Positions 33,801-42,480 of a stretch of 64,000 nt of DNA are shown one piece after another; positions within the stretch are counted from its first letter, which is position 1, and every line of letters starts with the position of its first letter. Source of the stretch: a bacterium 336/3 (lineage in GTDB: Bacteria > Bacteroidota > Bacteroidia > Cytophagales > Thermonemataceae); contig LJIE01000001.1 of the NCBI GenBank assembly GCA_001281695.1, forward strand, positions 1,130,586 through 1,194,585. The letters are read 5' to 3'. Under the pieces are notes generated by a model. That model was not told where the DNA came from. It ran no database searches and worked only from the letters and a program-made list of their open reading frames with translations. Position numbers and translations under genes: made by a program.

Positions 33801-35910
33801 AAATCCAAGTCCAACAGTTAGCCCTGGTGATATAACAATTACCAATAGATGTTTAGGGGATATTACTCAATTTACCGTAAATTATTCACGACCTATATCA
33901 TCTTATGAGTGGTCAGGTACAGAAATAGTAAATACAACAACAATAGCCAATACATTTTCTGTTGCTTATACTACTACAGGAGTAAAAAATATCAATTTAA
34001 CCATTACTAATCCTGAAGGGTGTAAACAAACAGTACCATTTTCAATAGAAATAAAACCAAAGCCTCAACCAAATTTCTCATTTTTAGGACAATGTTTAGG
34101 TTCTCCAACTCAATTTACAGATCAAACAATTATTGTAACAGGTGGAGACCCCATAGTTGCCTGGGCATGGGATTTTGGTGATGGTAATACGTCCACTCAA
34201 CCAAGCCCACAACATACATATACTTCTGCAGGTGTGTATAATGTAGCATTGACTGTTCAAACAAGTAGTAATTCTGATGTAAGTTGTCCTGTTACTGTGA
34301 GTAAACAAATAGTTATTTTTGAGCAAAATAATCCAACAACAACAAGTCCATATATTGAAAATTTTAATACAGACAATGGAGGATGGACGACAGGACAAAC
34401 AAGTGCTGTATTAAGTTCATGGCAACGAGGGAACTTAGTGGCTAATAGCGGTAGAATAGTTCCTAAAGATGGAGCATTTTGGAGAACTTTTATTGGTGCT
34501 TCTAATACAGAGCAATACAAAGATTTAGAGCAATCTTATTTGGAAAGTCCATGTTTTGATCTTACAAATTTAGATAGACCCTCCATTAATTTTGATTATT
34601 GGTCGCATACTCGTTTTGGACAAGATGGTGTGGCTGTTTTATATACAATTAATGATGGTGTAAGCTGGGATGTTTTAGGTGCTGTTAATCAAGGGGTTGA
34701 ATGGTATAATGCTGCTGGTATCACAGGCTTGCCAGGTTCTGGAACACCAAGCTTGCCTAATGGAACAGTAAGAGGATGGTCTGGAGATACACAAACAGAA
34801 TGGAAAACGGCTCGTTTTGTATTGGATCAAGTAAAAAATCAAGCTGGTGTAGGTGGTAAGGTACGTTTCAGAATAGTTTTTGGAGGATTAGGTTTTCCTG
34901 CGGATAATACAGACCGTTATGATGGATTTGCATTAGATAATATCCAAATCAGTAGCCGTAATCGTAAAATATTGCTTGAGCACTTTACCAATGCAGGAGC
35001 TCCTGAAGTAGGTGCGGAAGATAGCTTTATCAATAATATAGCGAATACTCAAGTTGAAAGTATAGATATTCGCTACCATGCAGGTTTCCCTAATCAGGAT
35101 GACCCATTCAATGAAGATAATACAGCAGACCCTAGTGCAAGAGCATTGTTCTATGGAGTTTCTCAGATACCTCGTACAACAAGAGATGGAGAAACTTTTA
35201 CAGCAAAATATTCTACAATAGACCCTTTATTGATTGAGTATCAAAAACGCTCTTTGAAACCATCTCCTTTTGAAATCAGTATAGCTTTTGGTAATAACCC
35301 TGTTGAACTTTTGAATGTAGGGGCTAGTGTTCGAGCTGTAGAAGATTTTAACAAGCCTATTATTGTAAGAATGGCTGTTATTGAAAAACAAATTGATGGT
35401 AATGTAGTTGGTTTGGCAGGCAATACATTTAGAAATGTTGTAAAAAGATTGCTTCCAGATGCTGCAGGAGTACGAGTGAATACTGTTTGGACTAAAAATG
35501 TTACTCAAACTACGGTTAATCAATCGTATAACCCTTTAGGTTTCTACAATAAAAATCAAATGGCAGTAATAGTATTTATTCAAGATGAGACTACAAAAGA
35601 AATATATCAGGCTGCTTATGCTGAACCAACAACTATTCCAGGTGGTATAACATCTATTGAAGATCAATTGAATGATCAAATATTCTTGTATCCTAATCCT
35701 GCTAAGGATAAAGTATATTTAAAAACTCAGAATTTAGGAAAACTAACCTATCAAGTATATGATGGATTAGGCAAAATTGTGGCACAAGGAGAGTTTAATG
35801 AAGACAACCATGAGTTTGATATTCAGAAGTATGCAAGTGGATTATATATGATTCGTTTGGTAGATAGTAAGGGAAATATGGGTAATAAAAAATTAATTAT
35901 TGCAAGGTAA
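30844..35910 (+). CDS. Very large T9SS type A protein with PKD, jelly-roll and degenerate thioredoxin-like segments
   Basis: 1688 residues with an N-terminal hydrophobic signal (about 8-30). Many Ig-like segments with paired Cys fill residues 30-1075. A PKD domain follows near 1079-1160 (VAWAWDFGDGNTSTQPSPQH), then a MAM/ConA-like jelly roll at about 1175-1375 (ENFNTDNGGW, SPCFDLTNLDRPSINFDYWS). Next, a segment starting KILLEHFTNAGAPEVG resembles Omp28/thioredoxin-like domains but lacks the CxxC. The last about 75 residues are a T9SS type A signal (IFLYPNPAKDKVYL to GNKKLIIAR). Expected to be secreted and anchored at the cell surface. Exact role unknown; adhesin or proteinaceous coat is possible. 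Confidence 0.88.
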   Translation: MTHHYTKVSIFLTLLVGFLVSTKFLIFNVSVTAPNLNGLCVGGNYQTLGNIVITEVNDNDFTATTNGNFLRLQIAGNFEFEPGIGTVSVASGGEDLSNASITVSTNQVVIFYDADASDQNDVMTISGLRVRATTAAGAGSIQMTGGATITGITLSSTNLATFASVAAPNVTLTDDDADNIICAGTTVNFQATGASNYEFFVNGNSIITNATGLFSTSTLNNGDVVSVEGTNAGCSSTNSSGVFTVNPSPFVVLTSNDVDNTICANTSITFTAASNGTTFVFRRGATILQSGGSNVYTTSAAITGNYTVEASIGGCSVTSSIINLTVNSLPDVGYNTSGMTLSYSDTETTGKPLRGFTFGGTLGGVLQGSGVGNYSGPGVVGELFFPNAAGVGDHTISYTYTDANGCSNSASIIIEVFSSIDAISLLENSYCDGVGIQPSGAPTLTPNTSTVFIPSVTLTRLTFNPMVGFQIYTATFNRVGPLTYAITGLGIMGSPGSYKINTNALVLDLNYSITVEVDYTCASGDCSFFTGGGVGSLYKYRRFKTTRRKSNPNVNFTGIFPGQNICSDVTTIPLNATNTLSSGGTVALPAIDGDYLISRTTNPADFSVASNSVINLTTKVFNPSALQGTTVSGIAIPNPITSTQTLYIKYRYQDADGCIGETVPRSFFLTPVPVPTFSGLLSNYCQGSAILNLTPSFNITDEPFNINNGYFTIKNSLNVSVRTFPYGITSLNLDVPALSPADNYSVVYYYKTSAGCEAETAPQSFNIKPTPTVDFTGLNAAYCRNEGNSTLSASVNGVPEAGGVFRIRRTNPIANATAFELLWPDRTFRPQNPLPSITGTLPGTYEIEYTFAQTYPGPASCQNVVSKFVTINDLPVLDFDFPASNQTGVTTAAVCRDANSIALDPSVSPNALISANGRFLINRIQPLPAPMINPFTLAFGLNTIDFGSSQFNIPTNTNDVYVYEIAYIYTDGNGCSDTSAIKTLTVNPSPTVSPGDITITNRCLGDITQFTVNYSRPISSYEWSGTEIVNTTTIANTFSVAYTTTGVKNINLTITNPEGCKQTVPFSIEIKPKPQPNFSFLGQCLGSPTQFTDQTIIVTGGDPIVAWAWDFGDGNTSTQPSPQHTYTSAGVYNVALTVQTSSNSDVSCPVTVSKQIVIFEQNNPTTTSPYIENFNTDNGGWTTGQTSAVLSSWQRGNLVANSGRIVPKDGAFWRTFIGASNTEQYKDLEQSYLESPCFDLTNLDRPSINFDYWSHTRFGQDGVAVLYTINDGVSWDVLGAVNQGVEWYNAAGITGLPGSGTPSLPNGTVRGWSGDTQTEWKTARFVLDQVKNQAGVGGKVRFRIVFGGLGFPADNTDRYDGFALDNIQISSRNRKILLEHFTNAGAPEVGAEDSFINNIANTQVESIDIRYHAGFPNQDDPFNEDNTADPSARALFYGVSQIPRTTRDGETFTAKYSTIDPLLIEYQKRSLKPSPFEISIAFGNNPVELLNVGASVRAVEDFNKPIIVRMAVIEKQIDGNVVGLAGNTFRNVVKRLLPDAAGVRVNTVWTKNVTQTTVNQSYNPLGFYNKNQMAVIVFIQDETTKEIYQAAYAEPTTIPGGITSIEDQLNDQIFLYPNPAKDKVYLKTQNLGKLTYQVYDGLGKIVAQGEFNEDNHEFDIQKYASGLYMIRLVDSKGNMGNKKLIIAR

Positions 35911-35937
35911 TATAGATATAATAATAGTTAAAAATAA

Positions 35938-35969
35938 AAAGGGTATATGCATAGCATTTACCCTTTTTT
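35938..35969 (+). terminator. Terminator after the 1688-residue T9SS gene
   Basis: A stem AGGGTA-T-ATGC / GCAT-T-TACCCT with one T-T mismatch and loop ATA, flanked by A and T tracts, lies about 30 bases after the stop codon. Confidence 0.75.
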
Positions 35970-36049
35970 AATTGAAAATAATTGAAAAAAAACTGAAATT
36001 TTTATGGAATTTTAGTTAACCTTACATCTATACAAATAAAGACTCTTTT

Positions 36050-39000
36050 ATGAAAAATTTGTTTCTAAGGCTGGGATTAACACTTTGTTGCTTCTTTGCC
36101 TATTTGCAACCTAACTACGCACAAACCATGTACGAAAATCTTTGGAAAAAAGTAACTGATGCAGAAAGTAAAGGGCTACCAGAAACAGCTCGTAAATCTG
36201 TAGAAGAAATTTATCAAAAAGCTAAAACCGAAAAAAACAATGCTCAGCTTGTAAAGGCTGTGATTCATCGGCTCAAATATTTTGAAATTAAAGAAGAAAA
36301 AGATTTGGTAAAAGCGTTAAATCAGCTTAAAGAAGAAGCTGAGAAAGCAGAAATGCCTACTAGGAATGTATTGTATTCTATGCTTGCTGAAATATATTGG
36401 AAATACTATGAAGAAAACCGTTGGCAATTTAGTGGGCGTACTAAAATGGCTGAAAATAGTGAAGACTTAGAAACTTGGACATTAGATAAAATTGTAGAAG
36501 AAGTAAGAAAATATTATACACTTTCTCTGCAAAATACAGATGTACTACAAAGCACTAAAATTGACATATTTGATGAAATTATTTATAAAGGCTCTACAAG
36601 TGCAAGAAAACTACGTCCTACTTTATACGACTTTCTTGCTTGGAGAACTCTTACCTTTTATCAGAACACTGAACCAGAGGTAACAAGACCAGCCTATTAT
36701 TTTCAAATCAATGATAAAATATATGCCTCAGATGCAGAAAATTTTATAAAAACTGAAATCAAAACAAAAGATGAAGAAGCTTTTAAATTTCAAGCTCTGA
36801 AAATCTATCAACAACTCTTAAAACTTAATCAAAATAACGAAAGTATTTTTATTCAAAATGATTTAGCAAGACTCAAGTTTGTGCATAATCATTCTGTTTT
36901 GCCACAAAAAGATGAATTATATCTACAGGCTTTAGAAAATTTAAAAAAGCGTTATAATCAAAATTCACAAGTTACCTTTGTATATCATGCCATGGCTGAA
37001 TATTGGTATGGACAAGGGCAAAAATATAGCTCAGAGAAAGGCAATCAGCACCAACAAGACTTGAAAAAAGCCTATCAAATTTGTGAAGAAGGAAGTAAGT
37101 TATTCCCTACGTCTGAAGGGGCTGTCAGCTGTATGTCACTACAAACAGCTATCAAACAAAAGTCTTTGAGTGTACAGATGGAACAAACAGAGCCTTCACA
37201 AACTTACTTTAAAGCTTTGTTGAGTTATAAAAATTTAGAAAAAATTCATTACAAAATTGTAAAAGTAAATAGAAAAGAAGTTAGAGAGCAACGTAAAAAA
37301 CAGTACAAAGATTATGATGACTATGAAGAGAAGAAGTTTTTAACCTATTTTTTAGCTAAAACTGATTTAAAAAAAGGAGCTTTTGATTTGCCTACACAAC
37401 AAGATTATCAAACACATCGTACTGAAGTGCCTTTTGAAGGCTTACCAACAGGAGATTATATGATATTGATGAGCGAGGCTTCTGGGTTTAGTTTGAGTAA
37501 AAATGTGGTAGCTTACGCCTTTTTTACTGTTTCTAATATGGCTTATATTCATAAAAATATGCCTGATGGCACAACAGAGTTTTATGTACTCAACAGGCAA
37601 ACAGGTGAGCCAATTGCAAATGTTAAAGCGGAAGTTTTTGCTTATGAGTACAATTCAAGAATAGGGGATTATGAATCTATCAACAAAGGAAATTTTACAA
37701 GTGATAACAAAGGTTATTTCAAAATACCATTTATTTATGAAACAAGAAGTGGATATAAGTATAGTGTAGGAAACTTGACAGTTAATTTTATTGGTCAGAA
37801 TGATTATGTATCTACAGATGATGTAGATAATCGAAGTTATTATTCAAGAGGCTCATTATACCAAAGTATTTATAGTGAAGCTCAAGCATACAATTATACA
37901 CATTTCTTTTTAGATAGAGCTATTTATAGACCAGGGCAAACAGTTTACTTTAAAGGTTTGGTTTATGAAAAAAAAGGAAAAGAAAATAAAATATTGCCCA
38001 ATAGCTCTGTTACAGTTACATTTTATGATGTAAACAGTCAGGTTGTAGAAACCAAACAATTCACAACAAATGAATATGGCACATTTAATGGTTTTGTAAT
38101 AGCCCCAAAAACAGGGCTTACAGGACAGATGCGTCTGCATTCATCTGTTTCTGGAGATACCTATTTTTCTGTAGAAGAATATAAACGCCCTAAATTTGAA
38201 GTAAAATTTGAGCCATTTAAAGGAGCCTTTCGTTTAGGTGACCAAGTAACAGTGGAGGGTAAAGCTCAAGCTTATTCAGGTGCAAATATTGATAATTCTC
38301 AAGTAAAATACAGAGTTGTCAGAAAAGCATCTTTCCCAAATTGGTGGTGGCGTTGGTATGGTTATTACCCTGATTCTCCAGAAATCGAAATTACCAATGG
38401 AGTTAGCCAAACAGATGCTCAAGGTGTATTTAAAATCAATTTTGAAGCAATACCTGATTTGAGTGTGGATAAAGCCAGCGAACCAACTTTCAACTATACA
38501 GTTTATGCAGATGTTACAGATTTAAATGGTGAAACACGTTCTTCTGAAACAGTTGTAAAAGTAGGTTATAAAGCTTTACAAATAGGGACTAATATCCAAG
38601 ATATCAAACAAGACGACTGGCAAAATAAACCATTTGCTATCAAAACAACCAATCTGATGGGTGAATTTGAGTCAGCAAAAGGTGAAATAAGAATTTATAG
38701 ACTTAAATCTCCTAAACAAGCCTATAAGAAGAGATTTTGGTCAAAACCTGACCTTGTAAGTATTTCAAAAGAAAACTTTGAAAAAATGTTCCCATTGGAA
38801 GCTTATAATAATGAAGACAATATGGCTTTTTGGGAGAAAGATAAAGAAGTTTTTGATACAAAATTTGATACCAAAGACAAAAAAGAGTTTGAAATCAGAG
38901 ATTTGAAAAAGTGGCAACAAGGTGTATATCTGCTTGAAATGGTAAGTTCTGATAAATTCGGGCAGGAAGTAAGAGAAAAAATGTATTTCAATGTGATTTC

Positions 39001-42000
39001 TGAGAAATCTAAAAACATGGCTTATCCAAGACACTTGCAGGCTATTTCTCTTAAAGACATTCATGAACCCAACGAAAAAGCTGAAATTTTACTTTCTGGT
39101 TCAGGGAAATGGAATACACTTTATCAGATTGTTTTGGATAAAGATGTATTAGAAACACAATGGATAAATTTGAACGATGAGCAAAAAACGCTTGATATAC
39201 CTCTTAAAGAAAACTATAGAGGAGGGATTTATGTACTTGCTACAGGTATCAGAAACAATCGTTTATACACACAAAATGTATTTGTAAACATTCCTTATAC
39301 CAACAAAGAATTAGAAGTGGTTTTTGAAACATACAGAAATAAACTTCAACCAGGTGAGCAAGAACAATGGAAACTGCGTATCAAAGGTAAAAAAGCTGAT
39401 AAAGTAGCTGCTGAGATGGTTGCTACACTTTATGATGCTTCTTTGGATGTGTTCAGACCGAATGTGTGGGATATAGATTTTTGGGGAAATAATGCTCTTT
39501 GGTCTTCTTGGGGTAGTAACAATGGTTTTGAACAAATTTCTTTCAATATCAAAAATTATGGATGGGATAGCTATTATTATGCTTACACCTATGATTATGA
39601 TGATTTGAATTGGTTTGGATATTCTGTAAGTTATTACCAAAGAAGATATTATGATAGAAAAGTATATCGAAGTGTAGCTAAAAAATCTAAAAGCAAAGAT
39701 GGTAATGTGGTAGAGGTAGAAGAATCAATGGATATGGAAGCGGATAAGATGATGGCAGGTTCTCCAGGGGAACTTAAAGCTGAAAAAGCTATTACTGCAA
39801 CAAAAGCAGATATAGGTGAAAAAGAGAGTAGTATAAAAGGTGGTGAGAAACAAAATAGGCAAGAAGGTAAAAAAACTAAACCAGAAGATTTAGGAGATGT
39901 AAAAGTTCGTAAAAACTTTGCAGAAACAGCATTTTTCTATCCAGATTTAAAAACCAATGAAAATGGAGAAATCATTGTGGCGTTTACTGTTCCTGAAGCT
40001 CTTACTCGCTGGAAAATGCTAGGTTTTGTACATAATAAAGAACTTGCTTATGCACTTGCTCAGAATAGTCTTGTTACCCAAAAAGATTTGATGGTTGTAC
40101 CTAATCAGCCTCGTTTTTACAGAGAAAATGATGAAATGGTATTTGCTGTAAAAGTGACTTCTTTAGCAGAAAAAGAGCTACAAGGACAAGCCCAAATAGA
40201 GTTTTTTGATGCTATCAACAATAAAAAAGTTAACATTCTTGCAAGCAACGAAGCTCTTAGAAGCTTCACAGCCAAAGCAGGACAAAGCATCAATATAGAA
40301 TGGAAAATTAAAATACCAGAAGGATTACAAGCTCTTACTTACAAAGTAGTAGCGAAAGCAGGTAATTTCTCTGATGGTGAGGAAATGACTCTTCCTGTGG
40401 TTACAAATAGAATGCTTGTAACAGAAACAATGCCACTTCCTATTCGTGGTAAACAAGAAAAAGAGTTTAAATTTGAAAAACTCATTACCAGTGGAAGCTC
40501 TAATACTTTAAAGCATCAAAGATTTACATTAGAGTTTACCTCAAACCCTGCTTGGTATGCTGTACAAGCATTACCATACATGATGGAGTACCCTTATGAG
40601 TGTGTTGAGCAAACTTTTAGCAGATATTATGCAAACTCTATTGCAACACATATTGCTAATAGTAATCCGAAAATCAAGCAAGTATTTGACACTTGGAAAA
40701 ACTATCAACCTGAAGCTTTGCTTTCAAATTTAGAGAAAAATCAAGAGTTAAAATCGGCTATTTTAGAAGAAACACCTTGGGTACTTAATGCCAAAGATGA
40801 AAGTCAACGCAAACGCCAAGTGGCATTATTATTCGACTTAAACAGAATGGCATCAGAACAAGCTGCTGCTCTTGAAAAAGTTCGTAAACATCAGCTTTCC
40901 AGTGGAGGTTTTACATGGTTCTTGGGCTTCCCTGAAGACAGATACATGACACAGCATATTATTGCTCAAATGGGACATTTAGACGTGATGAAGATAAAAT
41001 CTATTCGTCAAGATGCAAAAACATGGGATATGATTCAAGATGCAATTCGTTATGCAGATAGAATGATTGACGATGATTATGAACGCCTCAAAGCTTGTGT
41101 AAAACGTGGACAATGTAAATTTGAAGATAATAACCTGGGTTATACACAAATACAATATTTGTATGCAAGAAGTTATTTCAAAGACATTGCTATCCCTAAC
41201 TCAAGTAAAACTGCATTTGACTATTATTTAGGACAAGCAAAAAAATTCTGGCTTTCTTATCCAATTTATACAGAAGGTATGTTAGCACTTGCTTTGGATA
41301 GATTTGGAGATAAAGTAACTCCACAAGCCATGATTAAATCGTTCTCAGAAAGAGCTTTAAATTCAGAAGAATTTGGAATGTACTGGAAACAAGACAGAGG
41401 CTATTGGTGGTATCAAGCTCCTATTGAAACACAAGCTTTGATGATTGAAGTATATGATGAAGTAGCTAAAAATCAGAAAGCTGTGGAAGACTTGAAAGTT
41501 TGGCTTTTGAAACAAAAACAGACTCAAGATTGGAAAACCACAAGAGCTACATCAGAAGCTTGCTTTGCTCTTCTTCGTAGAGGCTCTGATGCACTTGCAA
41601 GTGAGCAACTTGTAGAAGTAACAATTGGAGGTGAAAAAGTTAGACCTTCAGAAGCTACTGAAACCAAAGTAGAAGCAGGAACAGGCTATTTCAAAACTGC
41701 TTGGAATGCAGAACAAGTGAAACCTAGTTTTGGTAATATCAAAGTTCAGAAGAAAGATGATGGTGTGGCTTGGGGTGCTGTTTACTGGCAATATTTTGAA
41801 CAATTGGATAAAATTACGTTTGCTGAAACTCCTTTGAGCATTAAAAAGCAACTCTTTATTGAAAAGGACTCTGACAAAGGGAAAATTCTAGTTCCTATCA
41901 CAGACAAAAATTCAATCAAAGTGGGTGATATGATTAAAGTAAGAGTGGAGTTGAGAGTAGATAGAGATATGGAGTATGTACACATGAAAGACATGAGAGC

Positions 42001-42250
42001 AGCAGGTTTTGAGCCAACCAATGTGATTTCCAGCTATAAATATCAGGATGGTTTGTGGTATTACGAAAGTACCAAAGACATGGCTACAAACTTCTTTTTT
42101 AGCTACTTACGTAAAGGAACTTATGTTTTTGAATATCCGCTTAGAGCTTCAATCAAAGGCGATTTCTCAAATGGTATTACAACCATTCAATGTATGTATG
42201 CTCCTGAGTTTACAAGCCACTCAGCTGGTATAAGAGTAAAAATAGATTAG
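36050..42250 (+). CDS. Bacterial alpha-2-macroglobulin with intact thioester motif
   Basis: 2066 residues with signal peptide MKNLFLRLGLTLCCFFAYLQPNYA and no lipobox. A helical N-terminal region (about 30-400) precedes macroglobulin domains: MG2 near 620 (FLDRAIYRPGQTVYFKGLVY), more MG domains, and the A2M block near 1287 (NFAETAFFYPDLKTNENGEI). The thioester motif YPYECVEQTF has C1518 and the normal CxEQ, so the protein can trap proteases covalently; many Bacteroidota relatives have lost this. An alpha-helical thioester domain and MG10-like C-terminus follow. Residues about 1165-1265 form a Tyr-rich then Lys/Glu-rich insertion. pbpC, the usual companion in other bacteria, is absent here. Periplasmic or outer-membrane location expected. 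Confidence 0.93.
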   Translation: MKNLFLRLGLTLCCFFAYLQPNYAQTMYENLWKKVTDAESKGLPETARKSVEEIYQKAKTEKNNAQLVKAVIHRLKYFEIKEEKDLVKALNQLKEEAEKAEMPTRNVLYSMLAEIYWKYYEENRWQFSGRTKMAENSEDLETWTLDKIVEEVRKYYTLSLQNTDVLQSTKIDIFDEIIYKGSTSARKLRPTLYDFLAWRTLTFYQNTEPEVTRPAYYFQINDKIYASDAENFIKTEIKTKDEEAFKFQALKIYQQLLKLNQNNESIFIQNDLARLKFVHNHSVLPQKDELYLQALENLKKRYNQNSQVTFVYHAMAEYWYGQGQKYSSEKGNQHQQDLKKAYQICEEGSKLFPTSEGAVSCMSLQTAIKQKSLSVQMEQTEPSQTYFKALLSYKNLEKIHYKIVKVNRKEVREQRKKQYKDYDDYEEKKFLTYFLAKTDLKKGAFDLPTQQDYQTHRTEVPFEGLPTGDYMILMSEASGFSLSKNVVAYAFFTVSNMAYIHKNMPDGTTEFYVLNRQTGEPIANVKAEVFAYEYNSRIGDYESINKGNFTSDNKGYFKIPFIYETRSGYKYSVGNLTVNFIGQNDYVSTDDVDNRSYYSRGSLYQSIYSEAQAYNYTHFFLDRAIYRPGQTVYFKGLVYEKKGKENKILPNSSVTVTFYDVNSQVVETKQFTTNEYGTFNGFVIAPKTGLTGQMRLHSSVSGDTYFSVEEYKRPKFEVKFEPFKGAFRLGDQVTVEGKAQAYSGANIDNSQVKYRVVRKASFPNWWWRWYGYYPDSPEIEITNGVSQTDAQGVFKINFEAIPDLSVDKASEPTFNYTVYADVTDLNGETRSSETVVKVGYKALQIGTNIQDIKQDDWQNKPFAIKTTNLMGEFESAKGEIRIYRLKSPKQAYKKRFWSKPDLVSISKENFEKMFPLEAYNNEDNMAFWEKDKEVFDTKFDTKDKKEFEIRDLKKWQQGVYLLEMVSSDKFGQEVREKMYFNVISEKSKNMAYPRHLQAISLKDIHEPNEKAEILLSGSGKWNTLYQIVLDKDVLETQWINLNDEQKTLDIPLKENYRGGIYVLATGIRNNRLYTQNVFVNIPYTNKELEVVFETYRNKLQPGEQEQWKLRIKGKKADKVAAEMVATLYDASLDVFRPNVWDIDFWGNNALWSSWGSNNGFEQISFNIKNYGWDSYYYAYTYDYDDLNWFGYSVSYYQRRYYDRKVYRSVAKKSKSKDGNVVEVEESMDMEADKMMAGSPGELKAEKAITATKADIGEKESSIKGGEKQNRQEGKKTKPEDLGDVKVRKNFAETAFFYPDLKTNENGEIIVAFTVPEALTRWKMLGFVHNKELAYALAQNSLVTQKDLMVVPNQPRFYRENDEMVFAVKVTSLAEKELQGQAQIEFFDAINNKKVNILASNEALRSFTAKAGQSINIEWKIKIPEGLQALTYKVVAKAGNFSDGEEMTLPVVTNRMLVTETMPLPIRGKQEKEFKFEKLITSGSSNTLKHQRFTLEFTSNPAWYAVQALPYMMEYPYECVEQTFSRYYANSIATHIANSNPKIKQVFDTWKNYQPEALLSNLEKNQELKSAILEETPWVLNAKDESQRKRQVALLFDLNRMASEQAAALEKVRKHQLSSGGFTWFLGFPEDRYMTQHIIAQMGHLDVMKIKSIRQDAKTWDMIQDAIRYADRMIDDDYERLKACVKRGQCKFEDNNLGYTQIQYLYARSYFKDIAIPNSSKTAFDYYLGQAKKFWLSYPIYTEGMLALALDRFGDKVTPQAMIKSFSERALNSEEFGMYWKQDRGYWWYQAPIETQALMIEVYDEVAKNQKAVEDLKVWLLKQKQTQDWKTTRATSEACFALLRRGSDALASEQLVEVTIGGEKVRPSEATETKVEAGTGYFKTAWNAEQVKPSFGNIKVQKKDDGVAWGAVYWQYFEQLDKITFAETPLSIKKQLFIEKDSDKGKILVPITDKNSIKVGDMIKVRVELRVDRDMEYVHMKDMRAAGFEPTNVISSYKYQDGLWYYESTKDMATNFFFSYLRKGTYVFEYPLRASIKGDFSNGITTIQCMYAPEFTSHSAGIRVKID

Positions 42251-42274
42251 AATTGATTAAATACACTTAATTAT

Positions 42275-42299
42275 AAAAAAGGGCTAAAAGCCCTTTTTT
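42275..42299 (+). terminator. Terminator of the alpha-2-macroglobulin gene
   Basis: A perfect 11-bp stem AAAAAAGGGCT / AGCCCTTTTTT with loop AAA, 24 bases after the stop codon. Confidence 0.9.
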
Positions 42300-42480
42300 A
42301 TTTTATAGTAGCTTGTTTACGGAATAGTTTTCTATGTAATAACGAATTAATCATAATTATTCTTGAATAAAAACTATTATTAATAAAAACATTTATATCA
42401 AAAAAAATATCAAAATGTAGTGTTATTTGTCTTTAGTTTTTTTTTTATTTTTACTGAGAATTATATCAAATTATAATAAT

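Noticed and set aside
42437-42446. T10 run upstream of the LamG-type T9SS gene as a phase-variable promoter spacer
   Set aside because: Long T runs are common in this AT-rich sequence, and no promoter elements are correctly placed around it.
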